A DNA stretch of 64,000 nt, taken from the NCBI RefSeq assembly GCF_902459465.1, contig NC_047080.1:8902866-8966865 (forward strand), in the 5' to 3' direction. The stretch comes from Asterias rubens (taxonomy: Eukaryota > Echinodermata > Asteroidea > Forcipulatida > Asteriidae). Position numbers and translations under genes: made by a program. Position 1 is the stretch's first letter. Every line of letters begins with the position of its first letter. The notes under the pieces were generated by a model. The model worked only from the letters and a program-made list of their open reading frames with translations, made no database searches and was not told where the DNA came from. Below are positions 39,821 through 51,300 of this stretch, one piece after another.

Positions 39821-40218
39821 TTAACGGAACACGTTGCCTTACATCAGTCGAGTTGGTCTTTGAAAAGCGTTTGTACATGTAACCGTTTGTTTTATTAAAA
39901 TGCATATATGATTAGAGAGATATTTTAAAAGTAGGACATAATGATCCACACAAGTATCACTCGAAATTGCGTGGGTTTCCTTTTACCTCGTGGACTAACA
40001 CGGTCAGCCATTGATGGGAGTCAAATTTTTTACTCCTATAAATGGCCGACCGTGTTAGTTCACGAAGTAAAAGGAAAACCATGCAATTTCGAGGCAAATT
40101 TGTGTGGATCATTGTATTCTACTTTTAAAACATCTTTCTAATCATGCATTTTATAACAAATGGTTACGAACGCTTTTCAAAGACCAACTCGCCCGATCCA
40201 AGGCAACGTGTTCCTTGA
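39821..40218. mobile_element. GGAACACGTTGCCTT-family foldback MITE, full length
   Basis: TTAACGGAACACGTTGCCTT on the left, GATCCAAGGCAACGTGTTCC on the right, with the centre GGGAGTCAAATTTTTTACTCC and both GTGTTAGTTCACGAAGTAAA and CTCGTGGACTAACACGGTC present. The best preserved copy of the family in the window. Confidence 0.85.
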
Positions 40219-40448
40219 ACAGAATAAGAAAGGATCCTACCAAATCACTCATTAGGAAGTTATATCACAGTTTCAAATACAAGAGATTACAAAAAATTAC
40301 ATTCTGAAACTTGATTCATTCATGCCTTACACAAACATTACCAACGCTGTGAAGTAATTTGTAATTAATGTGGCGAGTGGTTTAGAGCGTCAAATTCAAG
40401 TTCTGATTGCTCTTTCTTTGTTGTTTATTCCTATTGTTTTTTTTTTTA

Positions 40449-41210
40449 AGTGCTTAGAGATGTATGAAGCGCTATATAAATGTTGTATATTAGTATTATT
40501 ATTAAGCTCTGGTGGTTTTAGTCATGGGAGTGTGGGTTCGGATCTCAGTCGTGACACTTGTGTGCTTAGAGATGTATGAAGCGCTATATAAATGTTGTAT
40601 ATTAGTATTATTATTAAGCTCTGGTGGTTTTAGTTATGGGAGTGTGGGTTCGGATCTCAGTCGTGACACTTGTGTTCTTGAGCAAGATGCTCAACTATAG
40701 TTTTATTTCTTCACCAAGGGGTATAAATGGGTACCCGTGAGGGTAGATTTTGATAAAAACCACTGGAGGGCCACGGCAGCTCATGGCTGTACACTCCTCA
40801 GGGAGCTGAGAAAGATCTGGCTCAATGACCAGGGCGGACTTTCACAAAGAGTTAAGACTAGTCTTATCTCTGGTCCTAACTTAGGACTATCCATGCAATT
40901 TGTATATCTCCTAGGACTAGTCCTAAGTTAGGACTCTTTGTGAAATCGACCCCAGGGCACTAATGTAAAGCACATTGTGACGTTATTGTGAAATGCATAT
41001 AATAACTAGTTATTAATATTATTATTATTATTATTATAACCCCACTGTGGATATCCCTATTGAAGCAGTGGTAGATTTCACACAGAGTTAAGACATTACA
41101 AGTCTTATCTCGTCCTAACTTAGGACTAGCCTTAATGTTTTTAAAATATATTTTTTAAAGAGTCCTAGGACTAGTCTAAAGTTAGCACTTTCTCTGTGAA
41201 ATCGACCCCA
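40449..41210 (+). mobile_element. SINE with 113-bp head/tail tandem duplication and TTAGGAC palindromes
   Basis: TGCTTAGAGATGTATGAAGC + GCTATATAAATGTTG...GTGACACTTGTG occurs twice (40449 and 40562), joining a SINE tail to a head. The body follows (TTCACCAAGGGGTATAAATG, GTACACTCCTCAGGGAGCTG), then a palindrome at 40836-40958 (CTTTCACAAAGAGTTAAGAC / GACTCTTTGTGAAATCGACC) and the ATT tail. A second palindrome copy lies at 41068-41210. Confidence 0.75.
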
Positions 41211-42319
41211 GTCTACGAAAAACCTCATAAAATATTCAACTGGGAGTAATGCACTGTCGTCTAATTTGTACATCTTGTGCATCTTCAAATACACCATTGC
41301 ATTTAGTAGGAACCTACTTTAAAGCCATTGGACACTTTCGTTAAACAGTAATGTCCAAAGGCCCACACTTCGTGTATCACAACTTATATATAAAATAACA
41401 AACCTGTGAACATTTAGGCTCAATCGGTCATCAGAGTCGTGAGAAAATAACAGGGAAAACCCACCCTTGTTTCCGCACGTTTCGCCATGTCATAACATGT
41501 GTTTACTATAATCCGTAATTCTCGTTGTCGAGAATTGATAATTGTTTTAATGTTTTCTCAAAAAGTAAAGCATTTCATGGAATAATATTTCAAGAGAAGT
41601 CTTTTACCATTACCTTCTGTAAACCCTGTAAGTTAATTGTAAATCTGTGAACTTCTGTTCCGAAAGTGTATAATGGCTTTAAAAATAGACAGCTTTTATT
41701 TTAGGTTTACGCTTTTGAAGTAGGAAGAATGTTTAACGAAAAAAGCACAGTTATTTTTTTCCAAGACCTCAAAATATTGTGATGGGATTGAGCTAGACGT
41801 GTCGTTTGTCAAAGAATATCAGTATGGAGAGACCGGAAAAAGGCCAACGGGGGTTCAACAGTTTTCACAAATGTTTCGTTTGTAAACTTAAATGCTAAAA
41901 AATATCTCATTTCATATTTAGGCAACGATCCTTCCTGATCGAAATGGATCTGGAAAAACTGGGTTAGTAACTTAGAATGATTTGGGTATTGCAGCCGTAA
42001 TGCTTCCAATCGTTCTCAAAATGAATCAGTAAAAAAAAAAAAAATTATTACAAATTTTAAAAACAAAACTAACCTTCCTCACTTTTGTTCAATAACAAAC
42101 CATGTTTAACAAATAATACCTTTAGTACTGTGAACCTAGTTAAACAAAATCTACACAATACAAAATACAGCATATTTGTTAATTTGTTAAAAGAATTTTT
42201 TATGTAAAGTAAACAGTAAAATAAGCAGTGTTCTATGAATACTTTTTTCCCCCATTTACAATAAGGATTTGGTTTAGAATCCTTTTTTGTTTGTTTTATA
42301 TAGCTCCATGATTTTCATA

Positions 42320-42645
42320 TTGTACTTCCCATGAGGCTGTATACTCTCCAGGGAGCTGAGATGGTTTAAGGAACAAAGTAAATGGCCCAGTGACCAGCCG
42401 ATTATCTTCACTCAACTCTTCCAAACTTGGGATTAATCTTTGAATGTATTACGAGTTAAGTTTCGTAATCATTAGACGCTAGGACGCATTGAACCCAAGT
42501 TAGGACAAGTTAAATTTTGATAGGATTAAACCTAGCGTTTTTACCGAAATCGGCTGTAGGGGTACTAATATTGGAAGCGCTTTGAGACGCCCTTCGGGTG
42601 TGAAAAGCGCTAAAATAAAAACTGATTAAATTATTATAAATAATA
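42320..42645 (+). mobile_element. SINE 3' part with TTAGGAC-type insert
   Basis: GAGGCTGTATACTCTCCAGG, GGAGCTGAGATGGTTTAAGG, ATGGCCCAGTGACCAGC, then a decayed palindrome, then TGGAAGCGCTTTGAGACGCC, CTTCGGGTGTGAAAAGCGCT and an ATT-type tail. Confidence 0.7.
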
Positions 42646-42892
42646 TTATTATTACTAATCTGATAGACTCTGCTCAGAGAAGAACACCCAATTTGCTCAA
42701 TTTCTAGACCTTTTTAGTTTAAGAAAATGTGAGTATTAATGGGTTCAAGATTAGAGGTTGTGACCCCCCCAAAAAAAAAAAAATAAATAAATAGTTTGTC
42801 TGTTTTGGCAAATAATTTTTTTATTTAAGTAGGACAAGCCGCCACAATTGGGGTTAGTTGTTTGAGAATGCAAAATTTTCAAAGACACTTAC

Positions 42893-43413
42893 AGGCACTG
42901 GACACTGTTGGTAATTACTCAAAATAATTGTACGCATAAAAACTTTCTTGGTAACTAGCAATGAAGAGCAGTTGATAGTATAAAACATTGTGAGAAACAG
43001 CTCCCTCTGAAGAGACGTAGTTTTTGAGAAAGAGGTAAGTTCACACTCGAATAACAAAATACTTCAGCTGAAGCCTTTTATTATGCATATCTGAATGCAC
43101 ACAAATTAATGCAACAAGGGTGATTTTTTCTTTCATTGTTCTCTTGCAACTCCTATGACCAATTGAGCCAAACGTTCACAGGTTTGTTATTTTATGGTTA
43201 TGATGGGATACACCAAGTGAGAAAACTGGTCTTTGACAATTACCAAACGTGTACCTTTCCTTTAAAGGCAGTGGACACTAGTGGTAATTACTCAAAATAA
43301 CTGTTAGCATAAAACCTTACTTGGTAACAAGCAATGGTTTGTTATTTCATGCATATGTTGGGATACACAAAGTGAGAATACTGGTCTTTGACCAAACATG
43401 TCCAGTGCCTTAA
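42893..43413. mobile_element. Two adjacent GGACACT-family MITEs
   Basis: 42893-43266 is nearly full length (AGGCACTGGACACTGTTGGT to CAATTACCAAACGTGTACC). 43263-43413 is a second copy with its middle deleted (AAAGGCAGTGGACACTAGTG, TTACTTGGTAACAAGCAATG directly joined to GTTTGTTATTTCATGCATAT, ending CATGTCCAGTGCC). Confidence 0.8.
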
Positions 43414-43825
43414 CTTGGAATTTCTTCAACACTACGAAATGTATGTTTTGGGGGAACTTTTCTCAACATAAAAAACTATACCTAAACTTTGAAGGCAGGG
43501 TTTACCTTTGGTAATTACTCCATACATTAGCGACCACTTGGTAAGAAGCACTGCAGCTGTTGATAATGTGCTTACCATTTTCAGAAACAATTCCTTTCAC
43601 TGGAATGTGGTTTTTAGAAAGTGGGATTCAAAAACATTTTAATCTGAGAAATTTTCTGCATGAAACATTTCTCAGATTGTGTACTCCAATTATGGATTAT
43701 TCTTCCTGCGCAAACATAAAAACCACCCCAGATATTCGACAATATCTCAAAAACACAACTTCCTTTTGAAATTAAATTTTCACAGGTTAGTTTTATTGTG
43801 TACATCTACATTAATTAATACAGGA

Positions 43826-44214
43826 TTAAACGCAGTGGACACTGTTGGTAATTACTCAAAATATTTTGTTTTAGCATAAAACCTAACTTGGTAATGAGTA
43901 ATGGGGAGCTGTTGATAGTATAACATTGTGAGGATTGGCTCCCTCTGAAGTAACATAGTTTTCGAGAAAGAAGTAATTTTCCACGAATTTGATTTTGAGA
44001 CATCAGATTTAGAATTTGAGGTCTCGAAATCAAGCATCTGAAAGCACACAACTTCGTCCGACAGGGGTGTTTTTTCGTTCACGGTTATCTCGCAACTTCT
44101 ACGACCGATTGCGCTCAAATTTTCACAGGTTTGTTATTTTATGCATATTGTTGAGATACACCAAGTGAGAAGACAGGTCATTGACAATTACCAATAGTGT
44201 CAAATGCCTTTAAG
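43826..44214. mobile_element. GGACACT-family MITE, full length
   Basis: Left TTAAACGCAGTGGACACTGT; right AATAGTGTCAAATGCCTTTA. Central inverted pair TTGATTTTGAGACATCAGAT / GAGGTCTCGAAATCAAGC intact. Confidence 0.85.
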
Positions 44215-44221
44215 CAACTAA

Positions 44222-44900
44222 ACGGTTCACATAATATCATATTGCAAGCTGAGATAGTTATCTACCATTCAAAACCACATTGGATGATATTGAATGGTCA
44301 GGCAGTGAGAGGGTTGACTGTGTACTGTGTAGATGCATTCACAACATGATATCATATTGCAAGCTGATATAGTTTATCTGCATGTACCATTCAAAACCAC
44401 ATTGGAATATTGAATGGTCAGGCAGTGAGAGGGTTGACTGTGTACTGTGTAGATGCATTCACAACATGATATCATATTGCAAGCTGATATAGTTTATCTG
44501 CATGTACCATTCAAAACCACATTGGAATATTGAATGGTCAGGCAGTGAGAGGGTTGACTGTGTACTGTGTAGATGCATTCACAACATGATATCATATTGC
44601 AAGCTGATATAGTTTATCTGCATGTATCCTTCAAAACCACACGGTGAATTATATTGAATGGTCAGTAGGAGGGTTGACTGTGTACTGTGTAGATGCATTC
44701 ACCACATGGTATCAAATTGCAGGCTGAGATAGTTTGTCTATCATTAACAAACCACTGTGGATCAATAAAAGGTCAAATAGTAGGAGGGTTATTCTTAAGA
44801 TCTCACATGATCAGTAATTGATGATTGAGAGTTACAGTTTGTTTGTAGTAATGGTCAGACAGTGAGAGGGTTGACTGTGTACAGAATACATGTAGTCATC
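44222..44900. repeat. ~120-bp tandem repeat, about 5 copies
   Basis: Units begin CATGATATCATATTGCAAGC near 44344, 44464 and 44584, with diverged units before (about 44228) and after (about 44704, 44893). Each contains ATTGAATGGTCAGGCAGTGA, GAGGGTTGACTGTGTACTGT and GTAGATGCATTCACAACATG. The middle copies are almost identical, the outer ones diverged. Confidence 0.9.
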
Positions 44901-44985
44901 ACATGATATCGTATTGTAGGCTTAGATCGTATCCAACATGCACTCCAATAGAATCCAACCATATGTCAAAGCGGCTATTCGTGTG

Positions 44986-44999
44986 TTTATTTTTTTATT
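44986..44999 (-). promoter_or_regulatory. Possible RABL6 polyadenylation signals
   Basis: Two AATAAA hexamers on the minus strand (44994-44999 and 44986-44991) lie 39-52 bases past the RABL6 stop codon. If used they would give a very short 3' UTR. Usage cannot be judged from sequence alone. Confidence 0.35.
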
Positions 45000-45037
45000 A
45001 ATGTATTAAATAATTTACTAGTTTGACTACTACCGTC

Positions 45038-45322
45038 TCATAACGCCTCATACGACGGTCCACTAGAAGAGGGTGAACCCAGGCTAGGTCCCTCTAAGAA
45101 AGCCTCCAGTTCGTCAAAGTCCGGCTTGACCTCCCCGACGGTGGACACCTCTCCGTCGTTTCCCCGCGACTTCTTCTTCTTCCGTTTTTTCTCCTCGCCA
45201 TCTCCTTTGTCACCGTGTCTGTCACTGTGTTTGTCGCTGTGTTTGTCGCTGTGTCTGCCAGGGTCTTTGCTCTTGTCCTTTTGCTTCTTGTGTTTGTGTT
45301 TTCTCAAGCTTTTCTCGTCTTC
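45038..45322 (-). CDS. RABL6 last exon: lysine-rich tail and conserved C-terminus
   Basis: Reads [20 protein letters not shown] then [19 protein letters not shown], a short HSDK repeat, then [10 protein letters not shown] (a likely nuclear localisation signal) and the conserved [17 protein letters not shown] end. Stop TGA at 45040-45038. Confidence 0.93.
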   Translation of the reverse strand, partial: EDEKSLRKHKHKKQKDKSKDPGRHSDKHSDKHSDRHGDKGDGEEKKRKKKKSRGNDGEVSTVGEVKPDFDELEAFLEGPSLGSPSSSGPSYEAL

Positions 45323-48300
45323 CTGTCGAGGAATGGGGAGGGACAACAAATGAACTGAAGCCCTTTGTCATGGTGTATCTCTTACCCATGTGGAATACAT
45401 GGGACGGCCCCAGGAGTATTTTTACCCCATTGTCTCCCCCATTTCACACAGGTCCCTATTCCAAAGGATTCCGGCCGCATGCTTTAAGAATACCCCTGGG
45501 TTTTACCGATTCCCCCTTCTCCAGAGCAGGGGCAGCTATTCACGGGGAATGCCCATTTGTTAGGGGTAGATCAGGGATAGAGCAATCCAAGTGTGAGAGG
45601 GCCGGCTTGCCCCAGGGTTGCCCCAGCATTCTAAATGTTAAACCAACTACACGCACTCTGCACTCGAACGGTCGAGCAGAACAAACCGACTCTTCTCAGA
45701 GCCACCACTACTCACAAAAAAAGAAAATACAAATTACCTGGTGTCACCGCAAACCTTACAAGTCATGACACTTGTGTCCTTAAGCAAGACAAGGAAGGGG
45801 GTTTGCTTGGTGTTCCTGGTTTGATTGGCGGCATATTGCGCCACAGCACCTCGTAAACCATTACATGGTGCTATGTTAAAGGAGTATATCTCATAATTCA
45901 AACTGGTCCCAAATAACCTTGCGCCTTGAGCGTCACTGAGTGACGGACTTGGGTGCTATATAAGACTCCACTTTTACTACTACTACTTACTTGGTGTGTT
46001 TTTCATGTTTTGTTCTTACAGAGTACTTGGAAACAAATGGAAAGCCCACTCACCGCATCTTTGTCTTTGCTCTTGTGTTTCTTCTTCTTCTTGACAGCAG
46101 AGCTGCTCGTGCTCGTACTTGTCACCGTGTCCGTGTCACTGATGTCTTGGTCTCTGGTCACCGTCAGAAGATTGTCAAAGTCGTCAGCAGGTAAGGACGG
46201 CCTTTCTGTGAAGTAAAAAAAAAACAAGACAAAGGTGAGAGTCATAACTCTGTTGGGATTCGAACCCACAACCTTTGCATTGCTAGAGCAGATGTCTTGG
46301 GGGCTAAAGGCAGTTTGAATCCTATGTGTGGTACATCGGAGAATGCTTAAGAGTCTCTGCCTGTAAAAATGTACAAAGTGGTAATTCATGGGTTCTCAGA
46401 TCTTCTTCCAAAAGATTAGAGTGATTTATCATCATACCAAACGAGCAAATCCAACATACTAGTTTGCTGACGCTTTCGGTTTGGGAGTTACCAGTTATCA
46501 AAGTTTTTGACAACCATTTCCATTTGGTGCATATTGTTGCATTTAGAATGGTTAGGGCTAATTAGGCTAGCCTGTGCATGGGGAGGATTCAAGGTCCCAA
46601 GTGGGCTGAGGGAGAAAGCGTTAAGACATGGAATACGAGGCTGATAGTACTTACTTGTTAGTCCTGGTTTCTTGGTAGAGCCGACATTCTCCAGAAAGTT
46701 GAAGTCCTCCTGTTGTAGCTGGATCATCGGGGAGGCAGGAGATGCGGTTGAGGTGTCTTGGTCAGTGGTTTGACTGGATGTCCTACTCACAGGCTGTCAG
46801 GAATCAATCAGGTCAAGTAAAGACTGAAACATTTTAACTTTAAAAAAAAGCAGCAAATTCCTTCTAAGTTTATCCAAAAGGTACCTATATTTATGACTTT
46901 CGATGTATTAAACGATATATATTTGGTTTGCGGTAATACCATGTGTGTATCTACTTGCCAGGTAGAGTTTGTTCTTTAGAGAACTGTCTTTCTTTATTCT
47001 ACTACCGCATAGTAGGATTAAAAGATCTTAGCTTATAGCTGTTTCTGTACCATTGCTATGTTGAGGTTTTACAGTCTCTGGACTTTAGTTTGTGTGGATT
47101 TGTCGTGGTCGAGCGGTTAAGAGCACCGAATTCAAACCCTGGTGTTTCTGATCAGCAGAGTGTGGGTTCGAATCCCCAGCCTTGACATGCATGTCCTTAA
47201 GCAAGACACTTAACCACTGCTTTGTCCTTCGGATGGGTTGTAAAGCCGTTGGTCCCATGGGTTGTGTAACGCATGTAAAAGAACCCGGTGCACTTAACAA
47301 AAAAAAGAAGGGGTTCGCCTCAGTGTTCCTGGCTGTGGCTACTAAATGTGCCGCAGCGCCTTGTAAACTCTTATAATGTGATACATAATTGGGTCTCAGA
47401 ATTCATAACTTTCAATACACTCTCTTTCTGTATAAATGTATACTAAGCGCCTTGAGTAACTTGTTGGTAGATATGTGCGCTATATAAAACTTTGATATTA
47501 TTTTTATGTTATGTTGTAACATTTTTTTATGGGATGAAATGAGTGCAACAACTGCAACCAACTTTGAGGTCAAACAGATTTAAGCTAAAAAGACACCCTG
47601 TAGAATCAAAGTCTGTCAGACATGACCTCATGCCTGATACTTCACGGAGGCAAAGAAGGCGATTGCCTCCATGCCCCCGGGACATTGCCTTGGTGCCCTT
47701 GAAATGCTCCAGTAGAAGTTTACAATTTCCTCATAGGATGCCCTTTACCAAGGAGAAATTGCCTCTGTGCCCTTGCACTTGCAAAAACGAAGCAAACAGG
47801 CCTGTGACATTATAGGATTTCAAGCTATGCAGGACATCGCCTTGGTGCCCTTGAGATGCTCCAGTAGAAGTTTACAATTTCTTACCTGGTGACCCTGGTC
47901 GTCCTCACTAGTACTGTCCGTTGATGCGGGATATTGAGGCGACAGTGGAGATGCCGTCTCACTGCCGTTCCTCTGCGTTGCACTGCTCTTTAATGAAGGA
48001 GCGTCAACTTCATCCTGCGCTCCGACCGACATTGAGAAAACGCTCACTACTCCGTCTTGATTTGACGCCGGTAACGACGATTGTTTATGATTTGTCGACA
48101 ACGATTTCAGTTTCAGACTTTTATAGACGTCGTTATCATCACCGTCGTCATCTTCTGACGAAATGTCCCGGTCTTGTGTAATTGTCATCACCTCTTCTTC
48201 GTCGCTGGAAAGGTCGACGTCAAAGCTTGAGGTGACCAGGGCTTGGGGGTCTGAGTTGGTGGGTTTGAACGGCGTGATGTCGTCCTCGGAATCCAGTTCC

Positions 48301-51300
48301 TCTTGGAAGCTGGCGACCATTGGGTTGACATCTTCATCGCTGTTTCATAAAGGGGGTACCAGGGAGAGAAAGTTTCAGAAGGATTTCAAGCTATGAAGGA
48401 AGGGAGGCAATTCAAGAAATGTCTTGTTGCCGCAATTATTGGGGGCCCTTCGAATAGAAAAGACTCTTCTTAATACAGTTGTCACTTTCCAAAGAATAAA
48501 ACCATCTTTAACAGCTCTTAAAGCTTTTATTTCACTTTTAATTTCAGTTAATTTAATTCTTTGTCCCTTTTTTCAGCATATTTCTTTCTCTCTTTAAAGC
48601 GCATAGGAACCATTTATTATTCATGGTTTATTAAAACACTGCAATACAGCGGCTAAACATCGAAATGGTCAGTTTACAAAAACAGTCATTAAAAATATTA
48701 AATATACTACAAAAAAGAATAACATCATTTTGGTGATACGCTATATAAGTATTGTCTATTTTTTTAAATTATTATTATTATTAATTATAAATAACTCACC
48801 TATCACTTTCTTGCGTTGGGGGCGGGGGTTTCACAACCTTTTCTACTTTCTTCTTGAGTTTACCCTTTTTCCTTCCTGGCCCATCGTCGTCGTCGAGGAA
48901 CCCCCCTAGCCCCTCGTCCGGAATGAATTCATCCACGCTGGTGATCGGGCCAGGCTTGACCTCCACAACCGTTTCAATCACTGCCAAAAGATCAAATCGA
49001 AGAATCAATTAAAATTGTTTGACATGACTTTGTAGAAACTTTCTGGTTCAATTAACACGATGTGTTATGCAATTCATTTAATTTATTTGTCCATTAAAAA
49101 GATAAAAATGGAAAATTACGTGTCAAAACATTGATAAAAGCTCCAAAACAGAACAATAAAAAATAAAGTCACAATGATAAAACAAGATTTACACATACAC
49201 TGATGAAAGATAAGTTAAAAACACATTAAGGACCTCATGAAATAATAATAATGGTGCAAGGGATGGTCCTTATTTTTCATTATTTCACCGGCCGTAGTTA
49301 AAACACACCTGAGATTTTTTTTCAGATAGGTCTATTTTTTTTCCACCAAGAGTGAAGATTTTGTTCAAACCTGAACTAAAAAATGACAAACAGAATTATT
49401 TTTTACTGGTTTCCATTTTACAGCTTGTCTATAGCACAACGAAACAATCTTAGTATTCTGGTTTTGTGGCAACCATGAGCTCTATACTCTGTCAGTGTGT
49501 ATTTGAAGACTAAGAGCACCGTCTTCAAGCTCTGATGTTTCTGATACGCAGATTGTGGGTTCGAGTCTCGGTCTTGACACTTGTGTCCCTGAGCAAGACA
49601 CTTGACCATAGTTGCGTTTTACTTCCGGAAGAGATGGTTCTTGTGATTGATTTAGCCGAGTAGCGCATATTTGTTGCACGGGCAAACTAGGGAGCTGAGA
49701 TGGTTTAAGGAATGAATTAAGGCCCAGTGACCAGGGGTAATAATGTTGGAAGCTCTTTGAGACGCCCTTTGGGTGTGAAAAGCGCTATATAAAAAACTGG
49801 TTATTATTATTATCATTTCTTCATACAATGCCTAATACTCCGGCTATCCCAGAAATAAGGGCCAGTGAATCTACTCTTGTACCTGCTTCATTAACACCGT
49901 CCTCTTTTGTCCCCTGCTGCACCCTCGACTCGCCCCCGCCAAACCATTTTGAGAACCGCTGTGACAGAGAGGTTGCCTGGGCTGCTCCCTGCTTGTTGTC
50001 GATTGAGTCCTTCGCTGGTGCTGCTTGCTGGTCTTGCTGGCCCTCCTTGGCTGGCTGGGTATCCTTGCGGGACGTGGCTGGTGTCGATGATGGGGTGTTT
50101 TGCTTCGGTGTGGTGGCTGGGCTCTGCGAGACCGGGGTAGCATGGCTTGACCCTTGATTACTACCAGGGGATGCTGTATGTCATGGGAGGGAGGGGGGTT
50201 GAGACACAACACACACAAGAAATTATATGTCAGGAGTTTGATAGATAACTTAACCAAGATTGCTTCGTAAAGTTGGGGAGGTAGTGCTTACATGGTGATG
50301 TCTGTGGTGCTCTTCCGTTTGGTACTGTTGGCGTGAGAGTTGCAGCAGAAGCAGCCTTGGCTTTCCTTTGTCTCCGTCGTTCCTCTAGACTCTCTATATA
50401 CCTGCAGTGCAATAAACAAATGTTCAAGAACCCTTCTCTACCATTCAAGAACCAAGCACAACCTGTCTCTACCATTCAAGAACCAATCACAACCTGTCTC
50501 TACCATTCAAGAACCAATCACAACCTGTCTCTACCATTCAAGAACCAATCACAACCCATCTCTAAATTTCAAGAACCAATCTCAACCCGTCTCTATAATT
50601 TCAAGAACCAATCACAACCCGTCTCTACAATGTTAATCAATACTTACAAGTTGTAATTTTGATCTTCAGATTCCTTCCTCATGTCTAGCTCATCCAGCGT
50701 GGCGCTCGTCTCAAGATTATTTGTTTCTAGTTGCCGTAGTAACGTTTCTCTCTGCAGTCATTTCAAGATGGCAATAATACAAAAAAGTCAAATGGTTTGC
50801 AACAAAATCTTAGCACATCCATATTTATTTAAAGGGTTTTGATACCTTTTGTAGATGAAGTTTTTGGCCATGACATGAATCCTAACTCACTGTGAATGAA
50901 GGTGTATACTCCACCAGGAGCTGAGAAAGATTACAGGAATGTAACTTTGACCAAATTAAGGACCAGGGCCCAATTTCATAGAGCTGCTTAGCATAAAAAT
51001 TTGCTTAGCATGAAATTTCTTCCTTGATAAAAACAGGATTACCAACCAAATTTACACGTGATCTTCAGGATAAGCAAACAACAGCCGAGTACCAGTAATA
51101 AGCAATATGCAACAAATGGAAATTTGGTTGGTAATCCTGTTTTTATCAAGGAAGAAATTTCATGCTAAGCAAATTTGTGTGCTTAGCAGCTCTATGAAAT
51201 GGGGCCCAGGGCACTAGTACAAAGCGCATTGACACGGTTATTGTGCGCTATTTAAGAACTAGTTGTTGTTACACCATTATTCTGAATGACTTCAAAACAA

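Larger units (their letters stand above)
35177..45037. other. Convergent intergenic region between GCLM and RABL6
   Basis: No exon with recognisable protein similarity was found. Contents from left: a reverse SINE (35315-35560), a CGTTCGATTAGC palindrome (35565-35808), AT-rich DNA (36200-38800) with a MITE end at 36965-37110, a TGGCGCCACCAC hairpin (38826-38950), a composite foldback (39349-39722), a GGAACACGTTGCC MITE (39821-40218), SINEs with TTAGGAC palindromes (40449-41210), SINE tail (42320-42645), three GGACACT-family copies (42893-44214) and a ~120-bp tandem repeat (44222-44900). Both 3' UTRs should extend into it. Confidence 0.6.

Noticed and set aside
47099..47190. Possible tRNA gene (A and B boxes, class II-like arms)
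   Set aside because: It continues into a SINE body with a tail, and many diverged copies with the same body exist in the window.
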